A DNA stretch of 64,000 bases from Medicago truncatula (Eukaryota > Streptophyta > Magnoliopsida > Fabales > Fabaceae): NCBI RefSeq assembly GCF_003473485.1, contig NC_053042.1, forward strand, positions 46,215,762 through 46,279,761, in the 5' to 3' direction. Position 1 is the stretch's first letter, and every line of letters starts with the position of its first letter. Shown here piece by piece: positions 34,746-46,900 of the stretch. Both the position numbers and the translations under genes were made by a program. The notes under the pieces were generated by a model. The model saw only the letters and a list, made by a program, of their open reading frames with translations. It ran no database searches and was not told where the DNA came from.

Positions 34746-35695
34746 TTAAAGTCTAAACAGCCATCCACGTCTCCTATCATTAGACATGGCCATAAACATT
34801 TCCCTCCAATCAGGATCCTTAAACTTTTCCAAGGCTTTTCCGAAGATGTCATCTGAAATGTCTTCTATCTCTTCAAGAGCAATCACACACTTTGTAAGAG
34901 AACAATCTATTGTTCCATGTGAAGAAGTAGCCTCCACAATCTTACCCGATGCAGCATGTGCATCGCCCATCCGACCCGATGTAGACTCTTTCATGGATGT
35001 ATGATCTTTTACTTGATGTTTTTGCTTCCCACTGGATGTGATGCTCTCCAATTCTTGTATATCATTGTTTGAACTATCATTATCAACAGATACAAAATTA
35101 ACACTCCCAATGTTACAACATTGATTATCCAGCTCATTTTCTTTATCGGTATTTGGTGGGTCTTGGGTATATGACTGATGAAGTACTTCTCTTTCATTAT
35201 TTTTGTTGAATATGATTTCCAACAACTTATATGGTCACAACCTTTCTTTTGAAATTGAGATGCTTTATAATGTGTCTAAAATAATATAAGCATATCGTCA
35301 ATACATTAACAATATTGACAAATAAAATTAAAGTAAATCTACTACCAAAACCTATAAGAATTTAACCATACCTTAAGATAATTTTGCCGGACCTCTTCAC
35401 TTGCAGTAACAATATTGGTTTCTGCATTCCAAGTAAATCCAGTGTTTTGCAAAAGTGAATAGAACTCATGAAACATCGCTCGTAGCCTATCCATTTTTGC
35501 CTTTAGTTGTTCCTTTTTATGGGAGCGATTAGTTATGGAGTTCAACCTAGTAGTCATCGAGGTCCATGTGCTAGTATGAAACACACCATTTGGCATATTT
35601 CCTTTTGTAACTTCATCAACCATAATGTCAATGAAAGCTTTAGTTACCAAGTCAGGCCAAAGCATTGAGTCACTGTTGTCAACATTAGATGCCAT
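34746..35695 (-). pseudogene. Myb/SANT-like domain gene with a frameshift
   Basis: Exon 1 (35695-35372, 108 codons) has the Myb/SANT-like domain: a WPDLVTKAFIDIMVDEV start, the WTSMTTRLNSIT middle and RAMFHEFYSLL. The donor CTTAAG/GTATGG and the acceptor ATTTTAG at 35276 join in phase to HYKASQFQKKGCDH. Near 35231 the frame then slips by one base. The expected continuation (YKLLEIIFN, TQDPPNTDKENELD and a C-terminal WREMFMAM helix) lies in the next frame down to 34746. The relatives I know read straight through this point, so one base has been lost. These proteins occur as Harbinger-associated or domesticated DNA-binding factors; which applies here is unknown. Without the shift the product would be about 290 residues. 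Confidence 0.75.
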
Positions 35696-35827
35696 CTATC
35701 ATAAACATAAGCATTACAATTAGAGCATTGCAACAAATGTAATGGGACTCAAGGCAGCTATGGTGACAGAGCAAATCGTATCCCATATCAATTTAGTTCT
35801 TTTTATCTTTAAGGCATCAACAATGTA

Positions 35828-35987
35828 ATGCTAAGGGCGCACCCTTTGACACACTCTCACCCATTGGACCACTTCAAGTTTTATCCGGTTAAAAATTAAG
35901 GGTTTAGAAGAATTAGATGACATGGCCCAATAGATTAGAGTGTGTTTAAGAGAGCGTGTTTGAGGGTGTGTCCCTGGCATTCCCCAT
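35828..35987. mobile_element. 160-bp foldback MITE
   Basis: The left end AATGCTAAGGGCGCACCCTT is the imperfect inverse of the right end GGGTGTGTCCCTGGCATT. CACACTCT and ATTGG-CC tracts pair further inside. The target duplication is unclear. Confidence 0.65.
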
Positions 35988-36381
35988 GTCAATTTAGTGC
36001 ACTTCATAAAAAGTGCTATTAATCAAGAAGATGAATAACAAATGTTTATTATAACAACAACAATTAATAATAGACAAGTGATCAATATCAGAACAATGTA
36101 TAGCAATATGTGATATTTAAGAACAAACACAATGTTTCTAGATAGTTGTTTAAGCAACTGTCGTTTCAATGTCATGTATCTTAACTTCCTGTCCTTTAAT
36201 TCTTAACATCCAGCTAATACATTGCAAATAGAAAGAAAGTGGAAAAAAGGGGGCAGCATGTAATTGAAGCACACATAAAGATTTTATTATAGATGCCTTT
36301 GTCATCATTCTCAAATAACACAAAAATGGAAATCTTCACATGAAAACAGCAAATGGCACCAAAAAATTCAGTAACAGGAAC

Positions 36382-38003
36382 TCAAAGGGGATCCATCAAA
36401 ATGCATGTGAGGAATGTTACCTTTTCAGCGCAACAGAGATGAAGATTGAGAGGTGCAGCAAAGGAGGAATAAGGCGCGTCAAATTGCGAACAACAGCTGG
36501 TGTTCTTCGTGGCCTTTACAGGTTCTTCAATCTGTTTAGTAACAACCAATCACAAACTCTTCTTATGGTTGTTTCATTTGAAATTATCTAAGCTCAGATA
36601 TTCAAAAAGTTCTTATGGTTTTTAAATAACTACCTGCTTAAGATCAAAAGAACTCGGGTAATCTGTTAAGATTTTAACTTCCACCGACGGCAAGTTTTGT
36701 CGCAAGAAATCAACTATTCCATCGGGTATGGGAGGTGGTTTTAAACCCGCTTTAAATTCCTTTCTTAACTTAGCAGCTTCTTTACGTGACTTGGCAGCAG
36801 CTTTCTTTAACATGGCCTCTTCCATTAATACGAATAATGAACTATAACGAAGTGGTATCAGTTTTACTTCCAATAACTTCAAGTTACACAACGAAGTGAG
36901 CTTAACCTCCAATAAATCAGGAACTAAGGAGAGAATCTAAGAAATGAGGGTGAATTAGGATCAGTTTTATGCAAGTCAACTGAATTTTAACAAAATTTAA
37001 GAAATAAAAAAAGAATCTTAAGAAGAAAGTAAAATAAAGTCCGAAAACATGGCAAAGTACCTGAATAATAGGTGAAGTGACTTTCAATGATTCTACATTG
37101 GCAAGGTCTAGCAACCAGCTAAGAAGAATCAAAGGATGCTCCTTCAAAGCAAAATATTGTTGAGCATCAATATTTACATGTTTAACAGAAGAGACCGCTC
37201 CCACATATTTTCTGATCAAGACTGCCGTTGATAGTAAATGCACAAAGGCTTGGAGCAGATAACTCGATTTTGGTAAAGGAAGATGAAATATTATGCATAG
37301 CTAAATTGACAAGTGTCTCACTTGATATCCTGAGGATTTGTGCATCTTTTACCGTACAACTGCTAATGACCAAACTATTCAACCTGGTAAAGGTCAAAAA
37401 GGGTTCAGCACGACCATTTTCATCACCGCAAAAGGCAAAATTTGTGAGATCCAAGCTGGTCAATGCCGGCAAATTCAAAGATTTTGGAAACAATGTTGTA
37501 TCAAAATTATAACTACCTCTAGAGTAAAGTGAAAGCTTGAGAGAAGTAAGAGCACAACATGAAGAAATGCCGCGCAAAATGAGACATGTTTCACCATGTA
37601 GAGAGATTCCTAATTGTTGGAGGTGGGTATTATGGGAATAAACACAGTCTAGAACCTTTTTAAGGAGTTGCGGCTCAATACTACCATGACGGTGAAGATC
37701 AAGAGCATGCAGTGCAGTTGAGGTATCACGAAGAGTCAAAATCTTAGACACAAATATGGAAAAATGCTTCACAGTGGGAAAGTTTGAGGAATCCAATATA
37801 AGAGTAGGAATACGTTTCCACATAAGCTTCCATCTTTTGGACAAGATGCAAGTTTGAACGGTGTGTTTGGAGTTAAGAAATGACAAAATGTGAAGGATAA
37901 GACAGTCAGGTAAGTCACTCAGCCTGTCTTGATTCTTCTCTTCGTTATCATGCCTTGCTCTCTTCTTGGGTGAAATCATTACCTCGTCCGCTAAATTAGA
38001 CAT
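36382..38003 (-). pseudogene. F-box/LRR/FBD gene with a frameshift
   Basis: Exon 1 (38003-37061) encodes an F-box (DRLSDLPDCLILHILSFLNS, then TCILSKRWKLMWKRIP) and leucine-rich segments. Near 37190 the frame slips: GSGL should continue SSVKHVNIDA, but two bases appear missing and a TAA follows. The right frame resumes with SVKHVNIDAQQYF and runs to a donor at 37061. Exon 2 (36936-36634) gives VPDLLEVKLTSL and the FBD part PPIPDGIVDFLRQNLPS. Exon 3 (36531-36382) is short and less certain. Intact members act as substrate receptors of SCF ubiquitin ligases. Any protein made here would be a truncated F-box of about 270 residues. A sequencing error is the alternative to a true lesion. Confidence 0.75.
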
Positions 38004-39040
38004 TATTCAGGTAAGTGTATAAGTACCTAAGCAAGCATAAAAAAGCATAGTGGTTAACAAGAGAATTGATTACGGGATATAACAAGGTTTATATATATGA
38101 AGCCCGGATACGTAGTACGGGTACGATATGATACGGATACACACAATTTTTAAAATTTAGGATACGCTACGATTAAGATACATTAATAAATTGTTTATAA
38201 TAAAACTTATATGCATAAACTACTTGAAAAAAAATGCATTGATAATTCTTCATTAAGATATATAACTATAAAAATCACAATTTACAAAATGTAATACTAC
38301 TCCTAAATTTTTTTTAACTAGAATGCTTGTGGTGAGAATAGAAAATGTATAGTTTTTGTATAAATCATATTCTATTTTCAGTGGGATAACAACAAAATCA
38401 TCATTAAAATAACTCAACAAATTATGTCTAATGTTGAGTGATTGAGTCTCATCTCGTCCTCATTACTTTCATCCACAAAAGAACATAACTTTAAGTCACC
38501 GAGAGACAATTATATTGATTCACATCTTAAATTGAATTATATATATGGATACGAGTATCGGGGAGCATAGGTATCTGAATCTGATATGAATAAATCTCCA
38601 CACTTATTGTAACTAACTATTACATCTAATAAACAATATGGAATTATAACATGCAATATAACGGAACAAGAATATAACGTCGAAGCAAAGTAGTGTTCGA
38701 TTGCAATGGGGAAACCTCGTGATTTAGGAAGATAGAGAATGAAATACCTGGGGATTATCTGAAAATTGGATTGCAGGGTAGGTGGATTCGAAAGCTGCTG
38801 TTATGGATTGCAACAACACTTTCTAGGGTTCGTTTTTTCCAATTTTGTGCGATGGATTCATTCTTTTCTCCCGCACTTTTTTAAAAATGGTTTTTATAGG
38901 TCAATTCAAGGGGATGCTGTTATAGTCCGGAATCGTGCGTGGTTCAAAATCTAAACATGCACTTGTTTATTTTTATATTTCTTTTTTACATTTTTATTTT
39001 TATATCAATTTACTTTTTAAATTATCATTATTTTTCTAAG
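38004..39040. other. Intergenic, F-box upstream region
   Basis: The stretch contains repeated GATACG wording (about 38105-38170 and 38545) that looks like a decayed dispersed repeat. No coding signal is supported. Confidence 0.4.
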
Positions 39041-39340
39041 ATAGGTAGACAACCTTAATGTGTACACCCATTTGTACCATTTTAAAAAATTTCAATTAAC
39101 CAAATGTATGGTATCATTGGTATGTGTGACCACATTTTTTCAGTTGCATCACCACTATTTAGAAGCTTAAAAGTATGGTCATACAACTAAAATGCGCGTG
39201 ACCACTATTTTTCCACTTAGTTAACGAAATAAATTCTGAAAAAATAGTGATCACACAACTAAAACAATGTGGTCACACAAACCATATATTTGATTAACCA
39301 AAAATTTTCAAAGTGGTACACATTAAAGATGTCTATCTAT
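39041..39340. mobile_element. 300-bp foldback MITE
   Basis: The left end ATAGGTAGACAACCTTAATG pairs with the right end ending CATTAAAGATGTCTATCTAT. The inner tracts TTGGTATGTGTGACCACAT and ATGTGGTCACACAAACC also pair. Confidence 0.75.
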
Positions 39341-39553
39341 CATTGCTCTTCTTCTAATGAATAAAAGAGAAAGACGTCCAAAGGAAACACAAAACAACTA
39401 AAAGCTCTTAAAGAAGTCAATCACCGCACTTCAACCATCAAGCCATTAATGAAATAAACAGAAAAGCAGGAATGGCATCAAAGCAACTAGAACCATGACT
39501 CGTGCTGATGCACGGGTCTTATTTTCATGTAGAATAAGTCATAATAAATTTAA

Positions 39554-39970
39554 GGCTTAATTGCATGTTTGATCCCTTATGTTTATTTTAGTTTTCAAGT
39601 TGGTACTTTATATTTTAAAAGTTTCAAGTTGGTCCCTTTAGTTTTAAAAGTTTCAAGTTGGTCTAAAACGTTACTCACGTTGGAATAAGTTAGTTCCTTC
39701 AATCATTTAACGTTTAAAGATTAGGGTTGACAATATGGGTGATGAAACTTATTTTATTTAGAAAATCAGTTTTAAAACATCTTTTTAGTTTTTTTATTTT
39801 ATTAAACTCGATATCATGTCGCGGAAAGGACAAACTTATTCAAATGTGAGTAACGTTTTTGACCAACATGAAACTTTAAAAACGTAAGGGACCAACTTGA
39901 AACTTTTAAAACCTAAGGGTCCAACTTGAAAACTAAAATAAACATAAGGGATCAAACATGCAATTAAGCC
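39554..39970. mobile_element. 417-bp foldback element (GGCTTAATTGCA family)
   Basis: It starts GGCTTAATTGCATGTTTGAT and ends ATCAAACATGCAATTAAGCC. The arms carry tandem TTTCAAGTTGGTCC units. The expected 9-bp duplication is not evident. Confidence 0.8.
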
Positions 39971-40143
39971 ATAAAACATATAGAGTACAAAATTTATGAT
40001 ATATTCCAAGCTATAAATCATAGGAATAGTAGAACTTTAATTTTGTTAAATAATAGAAAGTACACAACCTAGGAAAAATTGTTGGTCATAAATAATTAAC
40101 AAAGGAGAAGTTTAATTCCGGTCAATCATTCAAAGTACACAAT

Positions 40144-40380
40144 TTAAGATACATTGCGAAAAACATCATGATAAACTACATTAGACATTACATCAGTGTC
40201 TTCACCATCATCATCAGATATTAATATCTTCAAATCTTCTCTTGAAGTAACCTTGACAAAGCCACGTACAATTGACCATGAGAGAAGATATGCGATGACA
40301 AATATACACCAACATGTTTCAAAGATTGATCTTGGCTTTTGTTTATAGTCATTGCAAAAGAAACGGTAAGTGGAAGAAAT
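40144..40380 (-). pseudogene. Helitron helicase C-terminal remnant, frameshifted
   Basis: The minus strand encodes the end of a PIF1-type Helitron helicase: [20 protein letters not shown], then [13 protein letters not shown] single missing base near 40248 moves the rest, [20 protein letters not shown] through VVYHDVFRNVS, into another frame. The glycine usual in NKSQGQS is Asp here. No Rep domain or upstream helicase motifs are nearby, so this is a dead tail. A Helitron 3' hairpin with CTRR was not confirmed. Confidence 0.8.
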
Positions 40381-42447
40381 TTTCAAAGAAATTTTCAAAA
40401 TAGGCGTGTGACCTTTTTTTTTAAAGAAATTTTCAACCGTGTGGTTTTAATGCTATTTAATGTACAATTAATTGAGTGTTATTTTATTTCAATTATGCAA
40501 ACCGTGTGGTTTTCTTTTAATTTGCAAAAGGTTATGTTTTTTTTAATATGCAACCGTGTGGCCTCCTTCTTCTTTTTTTTTTTTTAGAAGTTTTCAACAG
40601 TGTGTTTTTAATGCTAATCGATATACAATTGACTTTGTGTTATTTCATTTTCATTATACAATTTTGTACGTAATTTACGGGTCTAATTTTCCAGCCATGT
40701 TTTTCTTTAATGGGATCGTGTGTTACTCTATTTCCAATGTACCTAATTCACATTTTAAATTTGGGATGACAATTAATATGCAATCGTGTGTTATTCTATT
40801 ACTAAATAAAATAATATGCAATAGTGTTATAAATGACAGTTACTACAACCTGTAATGAAATGACTTTATGTCGTGTATTAAGGGTGAGGAGGTCAAACCT
40901 GAACATAAATGCTTTAGAATGAGCGGGAAAATGCTAGGTTAATTTTAGGGTTAGGGTTAGCTTGACCTGACAAGCTTTAATAAGTAAGATGAAAATGTAT
41001 GGAGATACTGAGACCATTATTCGCTAAAACATTTGACACACTTGAGTAATTTCTAAACTTTTAACTATCACAATCTATTCAATTTAATCCCAATTTTATA
41101 AATACATTAAGTAATTTCTAAAGTATACAAAAAAACGACAATTGAATCCATCGTATTAAGATGTTAAAGATTAAACTGACAAGTTTTCATATATTTTATG
41201 ATTATTGGACATTGGTATAGAGGACCATACCACGTGGACTCTCCTATACATTGACTATTCAATATGTACAACTCAACTTGATCGTTCAGGTCACGTGAAC
41301 TTCATCTTCTTAGTTCAGTTTGATCGTTCAGGTCATGTGAGTTCCACCATGAACGCCATTAGCTCTCTCTTAAGTCGTTGTCCAAACAACATTGTGGTCC
41401 TCCTCTTGAGGGTATCTCATAACGCTCCATACGTTCTGCACGGACAAGTGACGTGAGCTGTGTACCCATTAGGTCAAGAAAGTGAGGCCTATAAAAGGCG
41501 ACATATTAAGAGTAATAGAGGGATCAAATTCATTATCTTGAACGATGTATTTTCATTTAAGTCCTATTCACAGTGCTCTTGAATTCCACCTAGAACATTT
41601 CATTGAGTAGCTTACATGTTGTAATTAACTTGTGTTTACACGCGTGAACAATTATATTAACGGATTTGATATGATTTAGCAAATAACAACTACTTATCAT
41701 ATTTATATAAATTAGAGAGTAGATAATAATGTAAGGTCTATTCAATTTTAATGTTTGGTGTTGATGATCTGGATGAAGGTGTAGGTTAGGGATGAAAATT
41801 GATGGGGGAGAAGAGAAGAGAAATGGAGATTGGAGAAGAAGATGTGGAACAAAAAGATGCATAGTGAAGAAAGGGATGGTTTTTTGTGTATTTTCTTATT
41901 TTTAATTAATTAATGACATGTCACATAATTACACTCGTGGCCAAACGTAAAAAAAATGGAAAATTAAAATCAATATCCACTTCAGCGCCACGTCTGCGCC
42001 ACATAAGAAATTCCGTTTAGTCATATGGTTTGGGGGGACGAAATCCAATTTTTTTTTACAGGGGGCAAAACTAAGAGTGACATATATTACATGGATAAAA
42101 CACTATTAACCTTATTATTGACGGTCTCTCAAATAAACGACATTAAGAATTAAACTCATTCTTTTTTATTAAGGAGAGCGTCAACACATTGGAATATGGC
42201 TCTAACTAAATCAATTTAAATTTGGAGAATGTTAACCATTGCCCTTAGGGTATTGGATAAGGGGATAAAAATAAAAATATAGCATTGAAAAATGGTGAAA
42301 AATGATAAATTTAACTTTTTAAAAGTCAAAATGTTGTTGAAACCAATGCAAACATGCTACTTTTTAAGAATAACATTTCTAAGTTATTGATGAATGTATC
42401 TCCTCCATTTCACGGCAAGGTGATCGTTAGGCTTGATGATAAGAAAG
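40381..42447. other. Intergenic with degenerate direct repeats
   Basis: Two copies of a block with ACCGTGTGGTTTTAATGCTA, GTGTTATTTYATTTC wording lie at about 40430-40500 and 40595-40665. Near 41280 and 41330 the phrase TTGATCGTTCAGGTCA occurs twice. No gene was recognised. Confidence 0.4.
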
Positions 42448-42814
42448 GGTTAAATTGCATTTTTGGTCCCTTAACTATTTAGATAATATCGTTTTGGTCC
42501 CTTAATTTAAATTCGATTTATTTTGGTCCCTTAACTTCTCTCTGTTACACATTTTGGTCATTTCCGTTAGTTTTAATTCAAAAACGTTAGGTTTTCTTCA
42601 TCTTTATATCATCTTCATCAACCTTTAACAAAAAGAATCTCAGAAAAATTTCAGAAGAAAATGAAGAAAATCTAACCTTTTTGAATTAAAACTAACGGAA
42701 AGGACCAAAATTTGTAACAGAGAGTAATTAAAGGACCGAAATAAATCAAATTTTAATTAAGAGACCAAAACGATACTATCTAAATAATTAAGGGATCAAA
42801 AATACAATTTAGCA
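42448..42814. mobile_element. 367-bp foldback element
   Basis: The ends are GGTTAAATTGCATTTTTGGTCC and the inverse of GGATCAAAAATACAATTTAGC. The flanks ATAAGAAAG (42439-42447) and GTAAGAAAG (42815-42823) match at eight of nine positions, a mutated 9-bp target duplication. Confidence 0.85.
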
Positions 42815-43565
42815 GTAAGAAAGTGTATAGGTCAACTTTCACTTCTTATCTCTACTCCCCCTCGATATTTGCAAAACCCATAAGCATTAAAAGAGCAGTA
42901 TAATTAATCCTCTGAACAACAAAAAATAGTACAATTAATGTCCATTGAGTTATTACTATATTCATGATGATGATAGAAGTCATTGTTCTCATGAGTAAGT
43001 GCTGACTTGGATTGAAGTGGACCATACTAACATTACGTGTTCTCCATGGTTTTCTATGTTTGTGTTCACGTGTCTTGTATTCCATCAAAGATCCTTGAAT
43101 GTGCGGATGAAGGGGACGTGTGGAAATTCTTTCCAAGAACTACTTCTATACATTTTATCTAATTTGAAATTGTTCAGATTGATGTTACAAAAAATTATCT
43201 ATATAGTTAATGGGAGAAACGTGTAGGTAAAATTATTTCACGATCATGTCGAGAGCTTGCGGATATTCTTGTGGGCAATGAAATACACGTAACACATTCC
43301 AAAGATAGTTATTATACAATAAAATCTCAACCAGTTATCTAGCAAACCATACTTTTTACATAGCATAGAACAAATCAAAATATCTTGATCAATCTCCATC
43401 CCTTACCTTCACAAAATGTGAGCAGAAAACAAACTAATAAAAACACCATCTCAAATAAGATCAAATGTTATTCATTGCCATGATTCAGAGAGTGTCATTC
43501 CTAATTTCCTAGTCAAAATTAAACTACTCATACTAGTATATATTACTAGAAAAAAGAGTTATCGT

Positions 43566-43665
43566 TCACGTGAACTTAACTCAATTAGTAATAACATTAC
43601 ATTATATATACAGATGCCAAAGGTTTAAACTTATACACCTCATTAAGAGATGAATTTCTAACCAC
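43566..43665 (+). repeat. Possible SINE remnant
   Basis: GTGAACTTAACTCAATTAGT resembles an A box, and GGTTTAAACTTATACACC about 50 bases on resembles a decayed B box. This is weaker than the copy at 12124. Confidence 0.3.
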
Positions 43666-43921
43666 ATTTTTTCCAAACACCCCTTCCTTTTGTTTACCTT
43701 CTTTTTTAGGGTGGGTGGTCTAATACATTATGGTTGTGAAGAACTCGGAGGTTGCACACAAAGAACGTATTCATATAATATAACATCAAATCATACAGAT
43801 TGTTATCGTAGTTTAAAATACATGCCCAACATCATAAAATAAACATTACATGAAAAAGGAAAAACAAAGTCTTTGAAATAGAAAGAAAGAAAGAAAAAAA
43901 TTACATTAGAGTAGCACAATC

Positions 43922-46900
43922 CTAGCAGATAGGTAGAGGAACACCATTCCACTCCTTTAGACAATCCAACATGGGATCAATAAACCTTCCATCACACATT
44001 GCTGTGAAAACCTTATCACAGTCCTCACCAGGTGACCTAATTTTCTCACCTGTCAGCAAACTTGTCCCTAAAGTTTCTCTCATGAACTTGTACAATGGAT
44101 ATGATCTACATTCCTTGATCATATTAGGAACTGCAGGGTTTCCATTTTCAATTTCAACCCTAGCATTTTCCACCTCTTTAGGCAAAAGGGCCTTAAGCTC
44201 TTCCTCAAAAGCTCCAATCTTTTGGAAAATCGAGGTGCTTGAATTTGCCTCCTTATCACCATTTTGCAATGCATGATCAACTAGTACATATCTCAGCTTC
44301 TGCATTAGAGGATATATAGGACTGCAAGGGTCATCAATGTAAGTGAAAACATACTCACCTTCAACAACATTGAGTAAATCCTTCTCACAAAACCTTGATG
44401 GATGCAACTCACCATTGACACCAACTGTTAGAATTCTCTTGGCTACTTGACTTACAGTGTTCTTGACAACACTTTTGAAGTTTTCCTCAATGTGCCTTAG
44501 ATCAATGGCTTGGCACAATGCAACTAAGAAAGTGGATGACATCAGCTTCCATATTTCAACTGCTTCAGCTGTTTTTCTTGCTGAGATCAAGCCTAAAGAG
44601 TTAACATCTTGGTTATGTTGTTCAGCACTTTGGACATGAGTGGTGACAGGACTAGCAAGGTATTGAAGTTCTGAACAATAGGATGCCATTGCAACTTCTG
44701 CTCCTTTGAAGCCGTAATCCAAACTTGGATTGCGGCTAGCAGTGAGACTTGAAGGCAATCCGTTGTTATAGATGTCATTCACAAGCTCAGTGAATTGAGC
44801 AAACATAAGTTTACCAATGGCAGCAATGGCTAAACGAGTGTTATCCATCGATACACCAATCGGTGTACCTTGGAAATTTCCTCCATGAAGTGCCTTATCC
44901 CTTGAAACATCAATAAGTGGATTGTCATTCACGGAATTTATCTCCCTCTCAATCATCTTTGTTGCGTATCGAATCACTTCAATCTGCGGTCCAAGCCACT
45001 GCGGTGATGTTCGAATCGCGTATCTATCTTGTTTGGGCTTCTGAAGTGGATTAATCTCATGTACTTTTTGTGCAGCCTTACCATAATAACTTCCATCTAA
45101 AATATGTTCCATAATAGCAGCAGCCTCAATTTGACCAGGATGAAGTTTCACTTTATGAATTAAATGGTCAGTGAATTGAGGTTTTCCTAGCATAACTTCC
45201 GCGAAAATCGCAGACAAAATTTCCGAGAGAACAACTAGTAAATTTGTATCAAAAAGAACCAATGAAGCCAAACCTGATCCAACTGCAGTACCATTCACTA
45301 GTGCTAAACCTTCTTTAGGTTGCAACTCAAAGAAACCAGTTTCAATTCCAGCTAGTTGAAAAGCCTCTTGAGCATTCAGAACTTGTCCATTAGGTCCAAT
45401 AGATTTTGAATTTGGCCTTCCAATTAAAAGGCCAGCAACATATGATAAAGGAATTAAATCACCTGATGCAGTGATTGTACCTCTTAATGGAAGACATGGT
45501 GTTATGTTATGGTTCAGAAATTTTGCTATAGCTTCCATGATTTCAAATCTGATTCCTGAATATCCTTGAAGCAATGTGTTGATTCTAACCAACATGCCTG
45601 CTCTTGTGGCTGTGGGAGGTAATGTCTGAGATGCTTCTGTTCCATTGCCGAAAATTCCAGCATTCAGAAATCTGTTGCAATAAAATAATTGTTAAATTGT
45701 GTTAGTATCAATACATGTAGAATCAACAATTCAGAATGAAGGCGTGTTTGGTGTCCGACACGTTGAATGAGTCATACATACAATGAATAGAGTCATGTAT
45801 GATGTATGAAATTCTAAACAACTGAGAAACATGTTGAATGAGTCACATAAATAATTAGCATGATTTTCCAAATGATTAATTCATGCCAAGCCAAAGCAAC
45901 AATTTTGTTCCATAAAGGTACAACTGTCCAAGTACATTAAATTAATGGCACAATTAAGTATAGCCAAAACATCAAGCCTGCAAAATGAGGGTACAATTCA
46001 ATCATAGCCATTTAATTTAACAACTCCTTATGAACATCCCTTGATGTTCTGCCTTAAGAAAATACATAAAAAATAACAGAAACTGCTTTCTATTTTTATA
46101 TAAGAAATAAGGTTTAATTGCACTTTTCCCCCTTATAGTTTGCCAATTGTGCGATTTTGCACCTCATAGTTTTAAACGAGCGATTTTGCCTCCTATAGTT
46201 TTCCCCCTTTCTGATTTTATGGTTCCCATGACATTTAGTGTTGATGTGTCTGTTTTTTTTATCAATTAATATGTGCCACGTGTGTAATTCCATTTTAAAA
46301 ATAAAAATAAAAAAATGGTATTTTTCAGATTCTGAGAGAAGGAGGCACGTGGCACACGAAACTCGAAGCTACCAAAAAATCTGAAAAATACCATTTTTTT
46401 ATTTTTTTAAAAATGGAATTGCACACGTGGCACACATTAATTGATAAAAAAACAGACACATCAGCACTAAATGTTATGGGGACCATAAAATCAGAAAGGG
46501 GAAAAACTATAGGGGGCAAAATCGCTTGTTTAAAACTATGAGGTGCAAAATCGCACAATTGACAAACTATAGGGGAGAAAAGTGCAATTAAACCAAGAAA
46601 TTAATATGTATTAAAAAGAAAATGTAATTATAACAATATTAAATATGGGCCATGTAAAGTTATGCAATGAGTGTAGATATGGTGCTATGCTACCATGTAG
46701 ATGGACCTGAAGGAATAATAACATGTAGATAGACTAATTAATGGTATGTCAGTTGAGCCATTATATTGTGCAATTTCTGGCCCACCTATCATGAATTTGT
46801 AACTAAAAAGTTTATAGTATTTTATTTCACATGAAATCCGACACTGACACTTCTACTGTTGAATGAATGGTTTTTTAACCTTTATAAGTCATTCATATAG

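Noticed and set aside
36340..36591. 83-codon plus-strand ORF
   Set aside because: It is antisense to the last exon of the F-box pseudogene.
40940..40966. TTAGGGTTAGGGTTAG run
   Set aside because: Only two to three units are present, too short to be an interstitial telomere tract with meaning.
42852..43226. Overlapping 94- and 75-codon ORFs on opposite strands between a foldback and PAL
   Set aside because: Neither shows a domain or codon preference, and each is the shadow of the other.
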